A DNA stretch of 34,871 bases from Asanoa siamensis (GCF_016862555.1 NZ_BONE01000083.1:1-34871); one strand, 5' to 3'; shown: positions 1-7,826, counted from the first letter of the stretch. Program-made: numbers and translations. Notes: generated from the sequence alone by a model not told the origin.

Positions 1-59
1 AGGTCCTCGACCCAAGGGCGGACGGTCGCGGTCCGGCGCCAGCGTCTGCGGAAGAGCGG

Positions 60-1211
60 TTACTCGCGCCATGGGCTCTCCGGGGGGCGGCGGCGGAAGT
101 GGGGCATCCAGCGCCGGTACGGGCGGCGGGGCTGGTGGCCCGGGCGCCAGCGTTCCTCAGCGCGGATGCTGCCGCCGCCTGACAGGAACAGGTCGACCCA
201 TCTCGTGCCCGGTGACGCGTCGACCAGCAGCGCCCGGGCCAGCAGGGTGAGCGGCACCGCCAGGACCGCGCCGACGCCGCCGAGGATGAAGGTCCAGAAG
301 ATCAGGGACAGGAAGGTTACCGTGACCGACAGGTTGACGCTGTCGCCCACGATCTTGGGCTGGATGATCGACTGCAGGACGAAGTTGATCACGCTGTAGA
401 CGACGATCACCACGATCATCAGGCCGACGCCGCCCTCCAGGAGCGCCAGGACAGCCGGTGGGGCCAGGCCGATCACGAAGCCGATGTTCGGGATGTAATT
501 CGTGACGAACGCGAGCACCGCCCAGAGCGTCGCCAGCGGGATGTCGAGGATCCACAATGCGATGCCGTCGAAGATCGCGACGACGAGACCGAAGATCGTC
601 GAGACGACCAGGTAGCGGCGGGTGCCGGAGACGAACTGCCGCAGCGCCCGGGTCAGCGCCGGGCGGGCCAGGCCGACGCGGGCCATCCGCGCCGGGTACC
701 CGCCCGTCTCCACCGCCATGAACAGCAGCAGCGTGATCAGGAAGACCGTGTTGGTCAGCAGGGCGAGGACCGCCCCGGCGGCCGTCTGGGCGATGTTGGC
801 CAGCGTCCCGGGGTCGAGCCGCGTGACCAACTGCTGGGCGCTGTCCGACTCGACACCCAGATCCTGCAACCAACGTTGTACGGAGTCGACGATGTCGCTG
901 ACCCTGTCCGCGTACCGTGGCGCGATCGACGCCAGTTGGACCCCCGCCGCGACCAGTGACGCGACGCCGCCGGCGAGGATGCCGTAGAGGGCCAGGACGA
1001 GCACCGTGGTGGCGAGCCAGCCGGGCACCCACCGCGACAGCCACGAGCGGATCGGGCTGAGCGTGACGACGAGGATCAGGGCCAGGAAGATCGGGCCGAG
1101 CAGGCCGCCGGCGGCGCGCATCCCGGCGGTCACCACGACCAGTGCCGCGGTCACGTAGAGGGCCCGCGTCACGCCCGCGGTGCTTCGCCGGTCCTCCCCG
1201 CCGATGCGCAC
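60..1211 (-). CDS. AI-2E family transporter (PF01594-type membrane protein)
   Basis: A 383-residue polytopic membrane protein. Hydrophobic segments alternate with a soluble stretch at about residues 85-135, then a long hydrophobic C-terminal half that includes the glycine-rich segments around GFVIGLAPPAVLALL and FILGGVGAVLAVPLT, typical of the AI-2E/PerM family. The family is named for autoinducer-2 export but members also include Na+/H+ antiporters and uncharacterised permeases, so the substrate is unknown. The C-terminal tail (about residues 345-383) is Arg/Pro/Trp-rich and probably cytoplasmic. The start used is a GTG at 1211 with only a weak purine-rich region upstream; an in-frame GTG at 1172 is an alternative. 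It is divergent from the LPxTG gene, with about 180 bp between them, and no functional partner is adjacent. Family assignment is firm, function is not. Confidence 0.85.
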   Translation of the reverse strand: MRIGGEDRRSTAGVTRALYVTAALVVVTAGMRAAGGLLGPIFLALILVVTLSPIRSWLSRWVPGWLATTVLVLALYGILAGGVASLVAAGVQLASIAPRYADRVSDIVDSVQRWLQDLGVESDSAQQLVTRLDPGTLANIAQTAAGAVLALLTNTVFLITLLLFMAVETGGYPARMARVGLARPALTRALRQFVSGTRRYLVVSTIFGLVVAIFDGIALWILDIPLATLWAVLAFVTNYIPNIGFVIGLAPPAVLALLEGGVGLMIVVIVVYSVINFVLQSIIQPKIVGDSVNLSVTVTFLSLIFWTFILGGVGAVLAVPLTLLARALLVDASPGTRWVDLFLSGGGSIRAEERWRPGHQPRRPYRRWMPHFRRRPPESPWRE

Positions 1212-1389
1212 ATCTCATCACATCACGTACCACCATCTTAGGCCCCAAATTGGACGGTACGGGCAGCCTGCCCGAGCGGCCAGATCCGGCCCATAACGAC
1301 CGTGAAGATCCGTCCAACGTGGTTACCTGACACCGGGTCGCGTCCTGTTCATGAGCTTTACCCACACACAAACCAGTTGGGGTGATCTT

Positions 1390-1992
1390 GTGACGTTATC
1401 CGTGCTCGCCCGCCTCGGCGGGGCAGCCGCCACCGCGGCCGTTCTGGGCCTCGGCCTGGCCACACCGGCCTGGGCCGACACCACGATCCACATCGACCAG
1501 GCAGACGTCGGCAAGACGGCGGCCGCGTTCCCCGTGCAGCGCTGCGACCCGGCCCTGGGCGGCGGCCCGTTCGCGGGCGAGGACGTCTGGGTCTTCGCCC
1601 TGCCGCGCCCGCAGGAGCAGGGCGAGTTCCGCTCCGTGACGATCCAGTTCGCCACCGAAGGCGGCCCGGTCACCGAGACGATCACGACGGCCCCGGCCCG
1701 CGACCGGGCGATCGTCGGCGACCGCGCCTGGATCCGCACGTCGGCGGGCCTCGCACCGTCCGGCGAGCTGGTCAACCCCTTCTCGATCATCAACGCGTCC
1801 GCGGTGGTGACGGGCACGGACGGCACCTTCGACCTGGCCCAGACCTGCCCGGCCGGGCTGCCGGTCACGGGCGGCGGGCTGTCGCTGCGGGAGACGACCG
1901 GGATCGGCGGCGCGCTGGCCCTGACCGGCCTGCTGCTGGTCGCGTTCGCCCGCCGCCGGCCGGCTGCCGGCCGCCACCGCCGCACGGCCTGA
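1390..1992 (+). CDS. Secreted LPxTG-type cell-wall surface protein, unknown function
   Basis: About 200 residues. The GTG at 1390 is preferred because it is followed directly by a clean signal peptide (residues 1-29, cleavage after AWA); an in-frame ATG at 1351 would add 13 polar residues before it. The mature part is a beta-rich domain without recognised family, containing Cys at two positions (QRCDP and QTCPAG) that could form a disulfide. The C-terminus has a complete sorting signal: LPVTG at about 157-161, a hydrophobic stretch (GALALTGLLLVAF) and an Arg-rich tail. Known biology: sortases cleave LPxTG between T and G and attach the protein to peptidoglycan. No sortase gene is in the window. 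The gene ends just before a strong hairpin terminator. Surface location is well supported; function is unknown. Confidence 0.8.
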   Translation: MTLSVLARLGGAAATAAVLGLGLATPAWADTTIHIDQADVGKTAAAFPVQRCDPALGGGPFAGEDVWVFALPRPQEQGEFRSVTIQFATEGGPVTETITTAPARDRAIVGDRAWIRTSAGLAPSGELVNPFSIINASAVVTGTDGTFDLAQTCPAGLPVTGGGLSLRETTGIGGALALTGLLLVAFARRRPAAGRHRRTA

Positions 1993-2000
1993 TCAAACGG

Positions 2001-2027
2001 GGCCGGGCACCCCAGGGGTGCCCGGCC
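2001..2027 (+). terminator. Perfect 13-bp hairpin terminator after the LPxTG gene
   Basis: Arms 2001-2013 and 2015-2027 are exact reverse complements (GGCCGGGCACCCC and its complement) around a single base, starting 8 bp after the stop codon. There is no T-run, as is common for high-GC actinobacterial terminators. The right arm merges into the first copy of the tandem repeat. Confidence 0.75.
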
Positions 2028-2345
2028 TCAGCCGTTCACCCCCGGGTCCCGGCCTTAGGAGTTCGCGCCCGGGCCCCGGGCTCAGGCGTTTGCCCCCGGG
2101 CCCGCGGCCTTAGGCGTTGGCCCTCGGGTCTCGGGCTCAGGCGTTGGCCCTCGGGTCTCGGGCTCAGGCGTTGGCCCTCGGGTCCCGGGCTCAGGCGTTC
2201 GCCCCGGCTTCCGCCTCGGCCGTTCACCCGCCGGGCCCCGGCCTTAGGCGTTCGCCGCCGGGTCTCGGGCTCAGCCGTCCAACCCCCGGGCGCCTGGCCT
2301 CAGGCCTTCAACCCCGGTCTCGGGCTCAGGTGTTCGCGCCCCGGT
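2022..2345. repeat. Degenerate 27-bp tandem repeat, about 12 copies
   Basis: This stretch between two convergent genes consists of about twelve head-to-tail copies of a 26-29 bp unit with plus-strand core GGGCTCAGGCGTTNGCCC. Three central copies (about 2113-2195) are nearly identical 27-mers. Outer copies diverge and alternate between GGCTCAG and GGCCTTAG. The last copy runs into the 3' end of the DUF1801 gene, so its stop codon and last few codons lie inside a repeat unit. The unit length, a multiple of three, creates open frames on both strands made only of repeat peptides; these have no start or ribosome site of note and are not called genes. The GC-rich units could fold, but no clean hairpin is shared by all copies. 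Confidence 0.85.
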
Positions 2346-2769
2346 GCACCCGCACGGAGCGGTCGATCAGCTCACGTAGCGTGGCCTCGTCGGCGTCGGC
2401 GAGGCGGTTCAGGTAGAGGCAGCCCTTGCCCGTCTTGTGTTTTCCGAGCTTCGCCAGAACCCCCGGGTAACGTTCCTCGTAGCCTCCGACGAGATAGACC
2501 ACCAGGCTCGTCTTGCGCGGCGAGAAACCGGTCAGCGGGGCGTCGCCCTCGCGGCCGCTCTCGTACCTGTAGTGGTAGCTGCCGAAACCCACGATGCTCG
2601 GGCCCCACATCCGCGGCGTCTCGCCGGTGATCTCGGTCATCAGCGCGGCCAGCGACCGCGCGTCGTCCCGTCGCCGTTCGTCGGCGACCGCCGCGAGGAA
2701 CGCCTCGACGCTGGCGTCCGTGGGCGCCGTCGCGGGTGCCTTCTTCGAACCTGCCGCTGAAGTCGTCAT
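2326..2769 (-). CDS. DUF1801 (YdhG-like) protein, last gene of the nik-like operon
   Basis: 147 residues, cytoplasmic, no signal peptide. An Ala/Thr/Lys-rich N-terminus (1-20) leads into a DUF1801 fold: helix with ADERRRDDARSLAALM, then the family hallmark MWGPSIVGFGSYHYRY at about 54-69, SPRKTSLVVYLVGGYEE at about 83-99, and a C-terminal GKGCLYLNRL strand-helix. It overlaps the upstream ATPase gene by ATGA (2766-2769), so it is almost certainly translated from the nickel-type ABC operon. Known: Bacillus YdhG (Fra) of this fold is a frataxin-like iron chaperone. A metal-handling role for the imported metal is inference from that and from position. The last codons fall inside the neighbouring tandem repeat. 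Confidence 0.85.
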   Translation of the reverse strand: MTTSAAGSKKAPATAPTDASVEAFLAAVADERRRDDARSLAALMTEITGETPRMWGPSIVGFGSYHYRYESGREGDAPLTGFSPRKTSLVVYLVGGYEERYPGVLAKLGKHKTGKGCLYLNRLADADEATLRELIDRSVRVHRGANT

Positions 2770-3413
2770 GCCTCATCGTGCCGCACATCGGGGCCGGGCA
2801 ACACGCCGCGACGCGCGGTGAGGTCCTCCATCGCCAGGATGCGGGAGGCGACCGCATCGAGCAGCGGCATGTCGTGCGAGACCGCCAGGACGCCGTAGTC
2901 GCCGCGGGCGGCGCCGTCGAGGATGATGCGCCAGATCTGGACCTGCGTGATCGCGTCGAGGCTCGCGGTGATCTCGTCGGCGACGACGAACAAAGGCCGG
3001 CACAACAGAGCGCGGGCGAGGTTGACCCGTTGCAGCTCACCGCCGCTGAGCTCGTGCGGGAACGACCCGAGCCAGTCCGGAAACACCAGACCGGAGTCGA
3101 GTACGGGGGCCGGATCGGGCGCGGCCTCCGCCAGGATCCGTCCGATCTTCCAGCGCGGGTTGACGGACTGGTCGGCCTGCTGCAGGACCAGCTGCGCCGA
3201 CCGGGCGCGGCCCCGGCCCGCAGGCATGGAGACGGTCCCGCGGGCCGGCCTGAGGCGCCCCGTCAGCAGGCGGGCGAGCGTGCTCTTGCCGCAGCCGCTC
3301 GGACCCCACAGCCCGACGATCTCTCCGGGCGAGACCTGGATGCTGACGTCGCGCAGCACCCAGTCACGGTGGTAGGCGAACCAGAGCCCGGCCCCGCGCA
3401 GCGTGTCGGTCAT
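2766..3413 (-). CDS. nikE: Nickel/peptide-type ABC importer, ATP-binding subunit 2 (NikE/DppF-like)
   Basis: 215 residues from the ATG at 3413, whose ATGA overlaps the stop of the preceding ATPase gene; the open frame extends further upstream but that part lies inside the neighbour. All nucleotide-binding motifs are present: Walker A GPSGCGKS (37-44), Q-loop near 79, signature LSGGELQRV (122-130), Walker B FVVADE (142-147) and switch His in AVSHD (180). It is shorter than typical DppF/OppF (about 320) because it lacks the C-terminal oligopeptide extension, as in NikE. It would hydrolyse ATP at the membrane with NikD and the NikBC permeases. Nickel as substrate is inferred from the Nur-type boxes upstream of the operon; dipeptide, opine-metal or other substrates remain possible. 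Confidence 0.85.
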   Translation of the reverse strand: MTDTLRGAGLWFAYHRDWVLRDVSIQVSPGEIVGLWGPSGCGKSTLARLLTGRLRPARGTVSMPAGRGRARSAQLVLQQADQSVNPRWKIGRILAEAAPDPAPVLDSGLVFPDWLGSFPHELSGGELQRVNLARALLCRPLFVVADEITASLDAITQVQIWRIILDGAARGDYGVLAVSHDMPLLDAVASRILAMEDLTARRGVLPGPDVRHDEA

Positions 3414-4228
3414 CGCGTCACCTCGGAAGCGTCCAGCTCGTCGGGAAGGCGGAACCCATGGCTCGGCAGGGCCTGCCACAGGGCCCGGCTGTACGGCTCT
3501 CGGAGCGCGGAATCGTGGAACCGCGCCGGCGTCGCCTCCTCGATGGTCCGACCGGCCCGGCAGACGACGACCCGGTCGGCGATGGTCAGTGCCTGGTCGA
3601 TCCCGTGCGTGACGAGCACGACCGCCGCGCCGTCGTCGGCGAGCCCGCGGATGTCGGCGAGGACCTCGGCGACGCTGGCCGGATGCAGGCCCGGGGTGGG
3701 CTCGTCGGCGAACACCAGGGCCGGCCGGGCGAGCGTGGCCATTCCGAACAGGACCCGCCGGGTCATCCCGCCGGAAAGCTGGTGCGGGTAGAGCCGCCCG
3801 GTCCGTGCCGGCAGCCCGCGACGTTCGAGGACCGCGCGGGCGGTCGCGGCGGGGTCGGCCAGCCCCGCGAGCCGCGCCGCCCGCCGCAACTGACTGTCCA
3901 CACGCGCCAGGGGATCGAGGAAGCTGCCCGACTGCGGCAGCAGCGTCATCTCCCGCCCGGCCAGCCGGCGCCGATCGGCGGTCGTGACGAGCGTCCCACG
4001 GAACCGGATGCTGCCGGACTCCGTCGCGTTCGGCGGCAGCAGCCCCATCGTGGCCAGGCCGACGAGGCTCTTCCCGGCCCCGCTGGCACCGACGACGGCC
4101 AGGACCTCCCCGGCGTACGCGGTCAACGACATGTCGACCACGGGAGTGACCGTGCGCCGGCGCAGCCCCCGCTCGTACTGGTGGAAACTGATCGCCAGAT
4201 TGGCGATGCTCAAGACGGCCGCGGTCAC
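3410..4228 (-). CDS. nikD: Nickel/peptide-type ABC importer, ATP-binding subunit 1 (NikD/DppD-like)
   Basis: 272 residues from the GTG at 4228, which overlaps the permease stop as GTGA; the longer open frame upstream is antisense to nothing real and overlaps the permease, so it is rejected. Motifs: Walker A GASGAGKS (47-54), Q-loop Q99, signature LSGGMTRRV (151-159), Walker B LVFADE (171-176), H-loop H208. The D-loop region reads EPTPGLHPAS, slightly unusual in having PG where most have TALD, but the catalytic Glu and His are intact. It pairs with NikE as a heterodimeric ATPase. Position third-to-last in an operon with continuous overlaps supports strict co-translation. Confidence 0.87.
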   Translation of the reverse strand: MTAAVLSIANLAISFHQYERGLRRRTVTPVVDMSLTAYAGEVLAVVGASGAGKSLVGLATMGLLPPNATESGSIRFRGTLVTTADRRRLAGREMTLLPQSGSFLDPLARVDSQLRRAARLAGLADPAATARAVLERRGLPARTGRLYPHQLSGGMTRRVLFGMATLARPALVFADEPTPGLHPASVAEVLADIRGLADDGAAVVLVTHGIDQALTIADRVVVCRAGRTIEEATPARFHDSALREPYSRALWQALPSHGFRLPDELDASEVTR

Positions 4229-5079
4229 AGGTGATAGCTCCGAGGGTCGATGACGGACCGGAGGTTCTCGCCGATCGAGTCCACCAGCTTGACCATGACG
4301 AGCAGGCACACGCCGGGCAGCACGGCCAGCCACCACATGCCCGCCGACAGGACCTTCATGGAGTCCGACAGCAGGATCCCGATGGCCGGCTGTGACGGGT
4401 CGATGCCCAGGCCGAGGAACGACAGCGCGGCCTCGTGCAGGATCGCGTGCGGGAACATGAGCGCCGTGCCGACGACGAAGTGCGGCAGCAGATGCGGCAG
4501 CAGGTGCCCGCGGGCAAGCGCGAAGCCGCTGGTGCCGAGCGCCCGCGAGCTGGCGACGTACTCGGAGGCCACGACCTGGCGCGCCTGTGCCTGCAGCACC
4601 CGGGTCAGGGTCGGCCAGTGGGTGATCGCGACGGCGATGATCACCGCCTGGGTGCCGCCGCCCAGTGCGAACGCCAGCAGGATGAGCAGCACGAGGTGCG
4701 GCAGGGCCAGGAAGAAGTCGACCAGCCAGTTGACGGCGGTCTCGGCCCACCGCCCGACCGTGACCGACACGGTGGCGAGCACCACCGCGATCACGGCGGA
4801 GGCCAGCGCGGCGGTCGTGCCGACGACGAGGCTCAGCCGCAGGCCGACCAGGGTCCGGGCCAGCATGTCACGACCGAGCCGGTCCGTGCCGAACCAGTGG
4901 GCCGCTGACGGGCCCTGGCTGACCGCGTCGAGGTGGGTCGTGCGGGCCGCGTCCTGGGCGACCGTGCCGGCGACGACCACACCGATCAGGAGGAGCACGG
5001 CGAGGACCAGGAACGCCACGATGCGGGTACGGCGGTCGGGCAGCGCCAGCGACCGGCGCGCGACGGCCGGCGCGCTCAT
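4225..5079 (-). CDS. nikC: Nickel/peptide-type ABC importer, permease subunit 2 (NikC/DppC-like)
   Basis: 284 residues. One N-terminal membrane helix (about 22-44), then the DppC/NikC hallmark WFGTDRLGRDMLARTLVGLRLSL at about 67-89, followed by the BPD_transp_1 domain with five more helices. The EAA loop, which docks on the ATPase, is seen as EYVASSRALGTSGFALARGHLLPHL (about 170-195). The C-terminus shows the usual FLGLGIDPSQPAIGILLSDS motif of this subfamily. ATG at 5079 overlaps the nikB stop (ATGA). It forms the translocation pore with NikB in the cytoplasmic membrane. Family assignment is firm; metal specificity rests on context. Confidence 0.88.
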   Translation of the reverse strand: MSAPAVARRSLALPDRRTRIVAFLVLAVLLLIGVVVAGTVAQDAARTTHLDAVSQGPSAAHWFGTDRLGRDMLARTLVGLRLSLVVGTTAALASAVIAVVLATVSVTVGRWAETAVNWLVDFFLALPHLVLLILLAFALGGGTQAVIIAVAITHWPTLTRVLQAQARQVVASEYVASSRALGTSGFALARGHLLPHLLPHFVVGTALMFPHAILHEAALSFLGLGIDPSQPAIGILLSDSMKVLSAGMWWLAVLPGVCLLVMVKLVDSIGENLRSVIDPRSYHL

Positions 5080-6110
5080 CGCGCACCGTCCACTGTGACC
5101 CGTGGGTCCACGAACCGGTGGATGACGTCGCCGAGCAGGTTGCCGCAGAAGACGAACACGGTGGTGAACAAGGCGATTCCCAACAGCAGCGGTACGTCCT
5201 GCCGCAGCGCGGCGGTGGTGGTCGCCGCACCCAGGCCGGGGTAGGCGAAGACCTGCTCGGCGAGGATGGAGCCGCCGAAGAGCTCACCGAACGAGGCGAA
5301 CGAGAGCATCAGCGCCGGCGCGGCCGCGTTGCGCATGATGCGGTGCCGGACCAGGCCCCAGCCCCGCTCGCCCTGGGCCCGGGCGAACGCGACGTGGTCG
5401 CTGGCCAGCACCTCCACGACGGCCTGCCGGGTGTGCAGGACGATCGGTGCGACGCCGACGATGCTCAACGTCACGGCCGGCAGGATCAGGTGGTGCAGCC
5501 GGTCCCAGACGGTGACGTCGTCGGCGAGCACCCCGATCGGCGCCGCGCAGCAGACGGGCGCGATCCGCAGCGAGACGGCGAAGACGTAGAGGAGCAGCAG
5601 CGCGACCCAGAACGTGGGCGCGGACGCCAGGGTGTACGCCCACCAGGTCAGCACCCGGTCGACCCACCGGCCCCGGTACCATCCGGCCAGCAGGCCCATC
5701 CCGAAGCCGAGGACCGCCGACAGTGTCCACGCGGCGGCCATCAGGGCCAGGCTGGTCACGAACCGCTCGGCGATGACGTCGGCGACCGGCTGGTTGAACA
5801 CGATCGAGTCGCCGAGGTTGCCCTGGACGAGCTCACCGGCCCAGGCCAGGAAGCGTTCGACCGGCGGGTCGTCGAAACCCCAGGCATCCTCGATGAGTGC
5901 CTGCTGCTCGGGACCGATCCGGGCGACCTCCGCCCCGACGTAGGCCCGCACCGGGTCGACCGGTGAGGCGGTCATCAGGCTGAACGCGGCGACCGCGACG
6001 CCGCAGAGCAGGACGACGAGTCGTAGGGCCCGCTTCGCCGCGAACCTCCCCCAACCGAAACGGCCGGGGGAGGTTTCGGCCGGCACCGCGGTGGTGGTGT
6101 CGGCTGCCAT
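5076..6110 (-). CDS. nikB: Nickel/peptide-type ABC importer, permease subunit 1 (NikB/DppB-like)
   Basis: 344 residues. The first helix (about 29-48) is followed by the periplasm-side segment typical of DppB/NikB (ASPVDPVRAYVG, then WFD-type GFDDPPVERFLAW and GNLGDSIVFNQPV), then the BPD_transp_1 membrane domain. The EAA loop reads SDHVAFARAQGERGWGLVRHRIMRNA at about 236-261. Near the C-terminus AEQVFAYPGLG and the PLLLGIALFTTVFVFCGNLLGD segment match the family. The start at 6110 lies 3 bp after the substrate-binding protein stop, so it is in one transcript with nikA. It also overlaps nikC by 4 bp. Confidence 0.88.
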   Translation of the reverse strand: MAADTTTAVPAETSPGRFGWGRFAAKRALRLVVLLCGVAVAAFSLMTASPVDPVRAYVGAEVARIGPEQQALIEDAWGFDDPPVERFLAWAGELVQGNLGDSIVFNQPVADVIAERFVTSLALMAAAWTLSAVLGFGMGLLAGWYRGRWVDRVLTWWAYTLASAPTFWVALLLLYVFAVSLRIAPVCCAAPIGVLADDVTVWDRLHHLILPAVTLSIVGVAPIVLHTRQAVVEVLASDHVAFARAQGERGWGLVRHRIMRNAAAPALMLSFASFGELFGGSILAEQVFAYPGLGAATTTAALRQDVPLLLGIALFTTVFVFCGNLLGDVIHRFVDPRVTVDGAR

Positions 6111-6113
6111 CGG

Positions 6114-7724
6114 TCAGCAGGCCCAGGTCCACGCGGTGATGCCCGCGGTGATCGGCCAGCCGTGGCCGTGCGGCTCGGTCTGCGGCTTGCCCACGTTCAG
6201 GCAGGTGTCGACGTAGTAGGTGTGGTCGAGGTTGACGAGCCACGCCCAGGCGGCGTCCGCGGCAGCGGTGAACCCGTTGCCCTGGGCGTCGAGCTGTGCC
6301 GCGCGCCAGGCGGCGTTCGCCGCGTCCTGGTCGGTGCTGGACATGGCCGCGTCGAGGTGCTGGTCGACCGCGGGGTTGGCGTAGAAGCCGGCGTTGAAAT
6401 AGCCCACGCCCGCCTGCCGCGAGTTGTACAGGTTGTACATCTCGCTCGGGTCGTGCGAGCCCCAGCCGAACAGCACCGAGTCGGCGTGCATGCGCTGCTC
6501 GATCTGCTCCCAGGTGGCGCCCTTCGCCTCGATCCGCACGCCGATCGGCGCGACCTGGTCGGCCAGGGCGACCGCGAGCCCTTGCCGCAGCGTGTCCTCG
6601 GCCGGGTAGAGCACCGTGAAGGTGGCCTTGGTGCCGCCCTTCTCCCGCACGCCGTCGCCGTCGGCGTCGGTCCAGCCGGCCGCCTCGAGCACCGCCTTGG
6701 CCTCGTCGGGCTTGTTGTCGGTGATCGCCGACCTGGGCTCGTACCAGGGTGCGCCGTCGACCGGCCCGGTGGCGGGGGAGCCGTGCCCGCGCAGCACGCC
6801 GTCGACCATCGCCGTGCGGTTGGCGGCCAGGTTGATCGCCTGCCGGATCGCCTTGTCCGAGGTGACGTTGTTGCCGATCGGGTTTCCCTTGTCGGTCCTG
6901 CGGCCCTGGTCCGGCACGTAGGGGAAGCTCATGCCGCGGTTGTCGATCGAGTCGACGGGGGTTAGCTTCATGCCGGGGACGTCGGTGCCGGCCAGCGTCG
7001 AGGGGACGGCGGCGATGTCGACCTGGCCGGCGCGGGCCGCGGCGAGGGTGCCGTCCTCGTCGGTGAAGACGAACACGACCCGGGCGAACGCCGGCTTCTG
7101 GCCGTAGTATTTCTCGTTGCGCGCGACGATGAGCTGCTGGCCCTTGTCCCACTGCACCATGGTGAAGGGACCCGAGCCGACCGGACGCTGGGCGTAGTCG
7201 GCGCCGTGCGCGTGCTGCGGCACGATGCCCAGCGTCGCGAGCCGGTAGGCGAACGTGCTCTGCGGCCGCTCGAGGGTGAACTCGACGGTCGTGTCGTCGA
7301 CCGCCGTCGCGTTCGCGAGCGCGCTCACGTCGGTGAGGCCCGGCTGCTTCTTGGCGGTCAGGAACGTGTAGGCCACGTCGCGGGCCGTCACGGGCTTGCC
7401 GTCGGAGAACACCGCGTCGCGGCGCACCGTCACGGTCCAGGTCAGACCGTCCGCGCTCACCTTGTAGTCGGTGGCCAGGTCGTTGGCGAGCTTCAGGTCG
7501 GTGTCGAGCCTGAGCAGAGTGGACTGGAACAGCGGCGAACCGTAGCGCCCCCAGCCCAGGGTCGGGTCGTAGCCGTCCTCCGACTCGCCGCCGATGGCCA
7601 GCCGCAGCTCGGTCGGCGCGGCCCGGTCCTTTCCGGCCTCGTCACCCCCACCGCTGCAGGCCGCGAGGCCCAGCGCCACCACCGAAACGACTGCCGCCGC
7701 GATACCGCGAACATTCATCTTCAT
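6114..7724 (-). CDS. nikA: Nickel/peptide-type ABC importer, substrate-binding lipoprotein (NikA-like, SBP_bac_5)
   Basis: 536 residues from the ATG at 7724 (a second ATG lies two codons later). A lipoprotein signal ends in the lipobox LAAC with acylated Cys23, placing the protein on the outer face of the membrane. The body is a cluster-C periplasmic-binding fold (PF00496): N-lobe motifs LRLAIGGESEDGYDPTLGW, VSADGLTWTVTVRRDAVFSDGKPVTARDVAYTF, then GSGPFTMVQWDKGQQLIVARNEKYYG and KAIRQAINLAANR. It ends in a Trp-rich WPITAGITAWTWAC. It captures the solute for NikBCDE. The promoter region has two Nur-type boxes, arguing for nickel or a nickel chelate. The family also binds peptides and opine metallophores, and nothing in the sequence alone separates these. 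Confidence 0.85.
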   Translation of the reverse strand: MKMNVRGIAAAVVSVVALGLAACSGGGDEAGKDRAAPTELRLAIGGESEDGYDPTLGWGRYGSPLFQSTLLRLDTDLKLANDLATDYKVSADGLTWTVTVRRDAVFSDGKPVTARDVAYTFLTAKKQPGLTDVSALANATAVDDTTVEFTLERPQSTFAYRLATLGIVPQHAHGADYAQRPVGSGPFTMVQWDKGQQLIVARNEKYYGQKPAFARVVFVFTDEDGTLAAARAGQVDIAAVPSTLAGTDVPGMKLTPVDSIDNRGMSFPYVPDQGRRTDKGNPIGNNVTSDKAIRQAINLAANRTAMVDGVLRGHGSPATGPVDGAPWYEPRSAITDNKPDEAKAVLEAAGWTDADGDGVREKGGTKATFTVLYPAEDTLRQGLAVALADQVAPIGVRIEAKGATWEQIEQRMHADSVLFGWGSHDPSEMYNLYNSRQAGVGYFNAGFYANPAVDQHLDAAMSSTDQDAANAAWRAAQLDAQGNGFTAAADAAWAWLVNLDHTYYVDTCLNVGKPQTEPHGHGWPITAGITAWTWAC

Positions 7725-7773
7725 CACCGTTGCGCACCCCACCAAGCGATCACGGGCCAGACGGTAGGTTGTG

Positions 7774-7790
7774 TTGCACGAGATGGGCAA
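7774..7790. promoter_or_regulatory. Putative Nur (nickel regulator) box 1, nikA-proximal
   Basis: TTGCAC-GAGAT-GGGCAA fits the actinobacterial Nur consensus tTGCaa-N5-ttGCAA in all capital positions and in spacing, with weaker inner bases. It lies 50 bp upstream of nikA. Its right half plus flank (GGCAATAGCAAGT) is identical to the right half of the box in front of the MFS gene at 32.8 kb. Centre-to-centre distance to box 2 is 33 bp, about three helix turns, so two dimers could sit on one face. The consensus is recalled from work on Streptomyces Nur and was not re-checked. Confidence 0.6.
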
Positions 7791-7806
7791 TAGCAAGTGA
7801 CGGTTA

Positions 7807-7823
7807 TTGCAAACTCTTGGCAA
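7807..7823. promoter_or_regulatory. Putative Nur (nickel regulator) box 2, nikA-distal
   Basis: TTGCAA-ACTCT-TGGCAA matches tTGCaa-N5-ttGCAA at 11 of 12 defined positions, and the dyad extends by three more bases on each side (TTA before TTGC is mirrored by TAA after GCAA). It differs by one base from the 17-bp box in front of the MFS gene (32834-32850). It would lie upstream of or over the -35 region of the nik promoter. Nickel-bound Nur is expected to repress. Confidence 0.75.
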
Positions 7824-7826
7824 TAA

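Noticed and set aside
2022-2345. The repeat array as a CRISPR
   Set aside because: Units follow each other directly without unique spacers, and no cas gene is present.
2036-2416. Open frames on both strands through the repeat array (peptides rich in QRLSPRPEG or ALGSRAQA units)
   Set aside because: They exist because the 27-bp unit is a multiple of three; no ribosome site, no domain, and the plus-strand frame runs antisense into the DUF1801 gene.
7774-7823. The TTGC...GCAA dyads as Zur or Fur boxes
   Set aside because: Streptomyces Zur sites resemble TGAAAATGATTTTCA and Fur sites TTAGG/CCTAA-type or AT-rich repeats; the TTGCAA-N5-TTGCAA form fits Nur much better.
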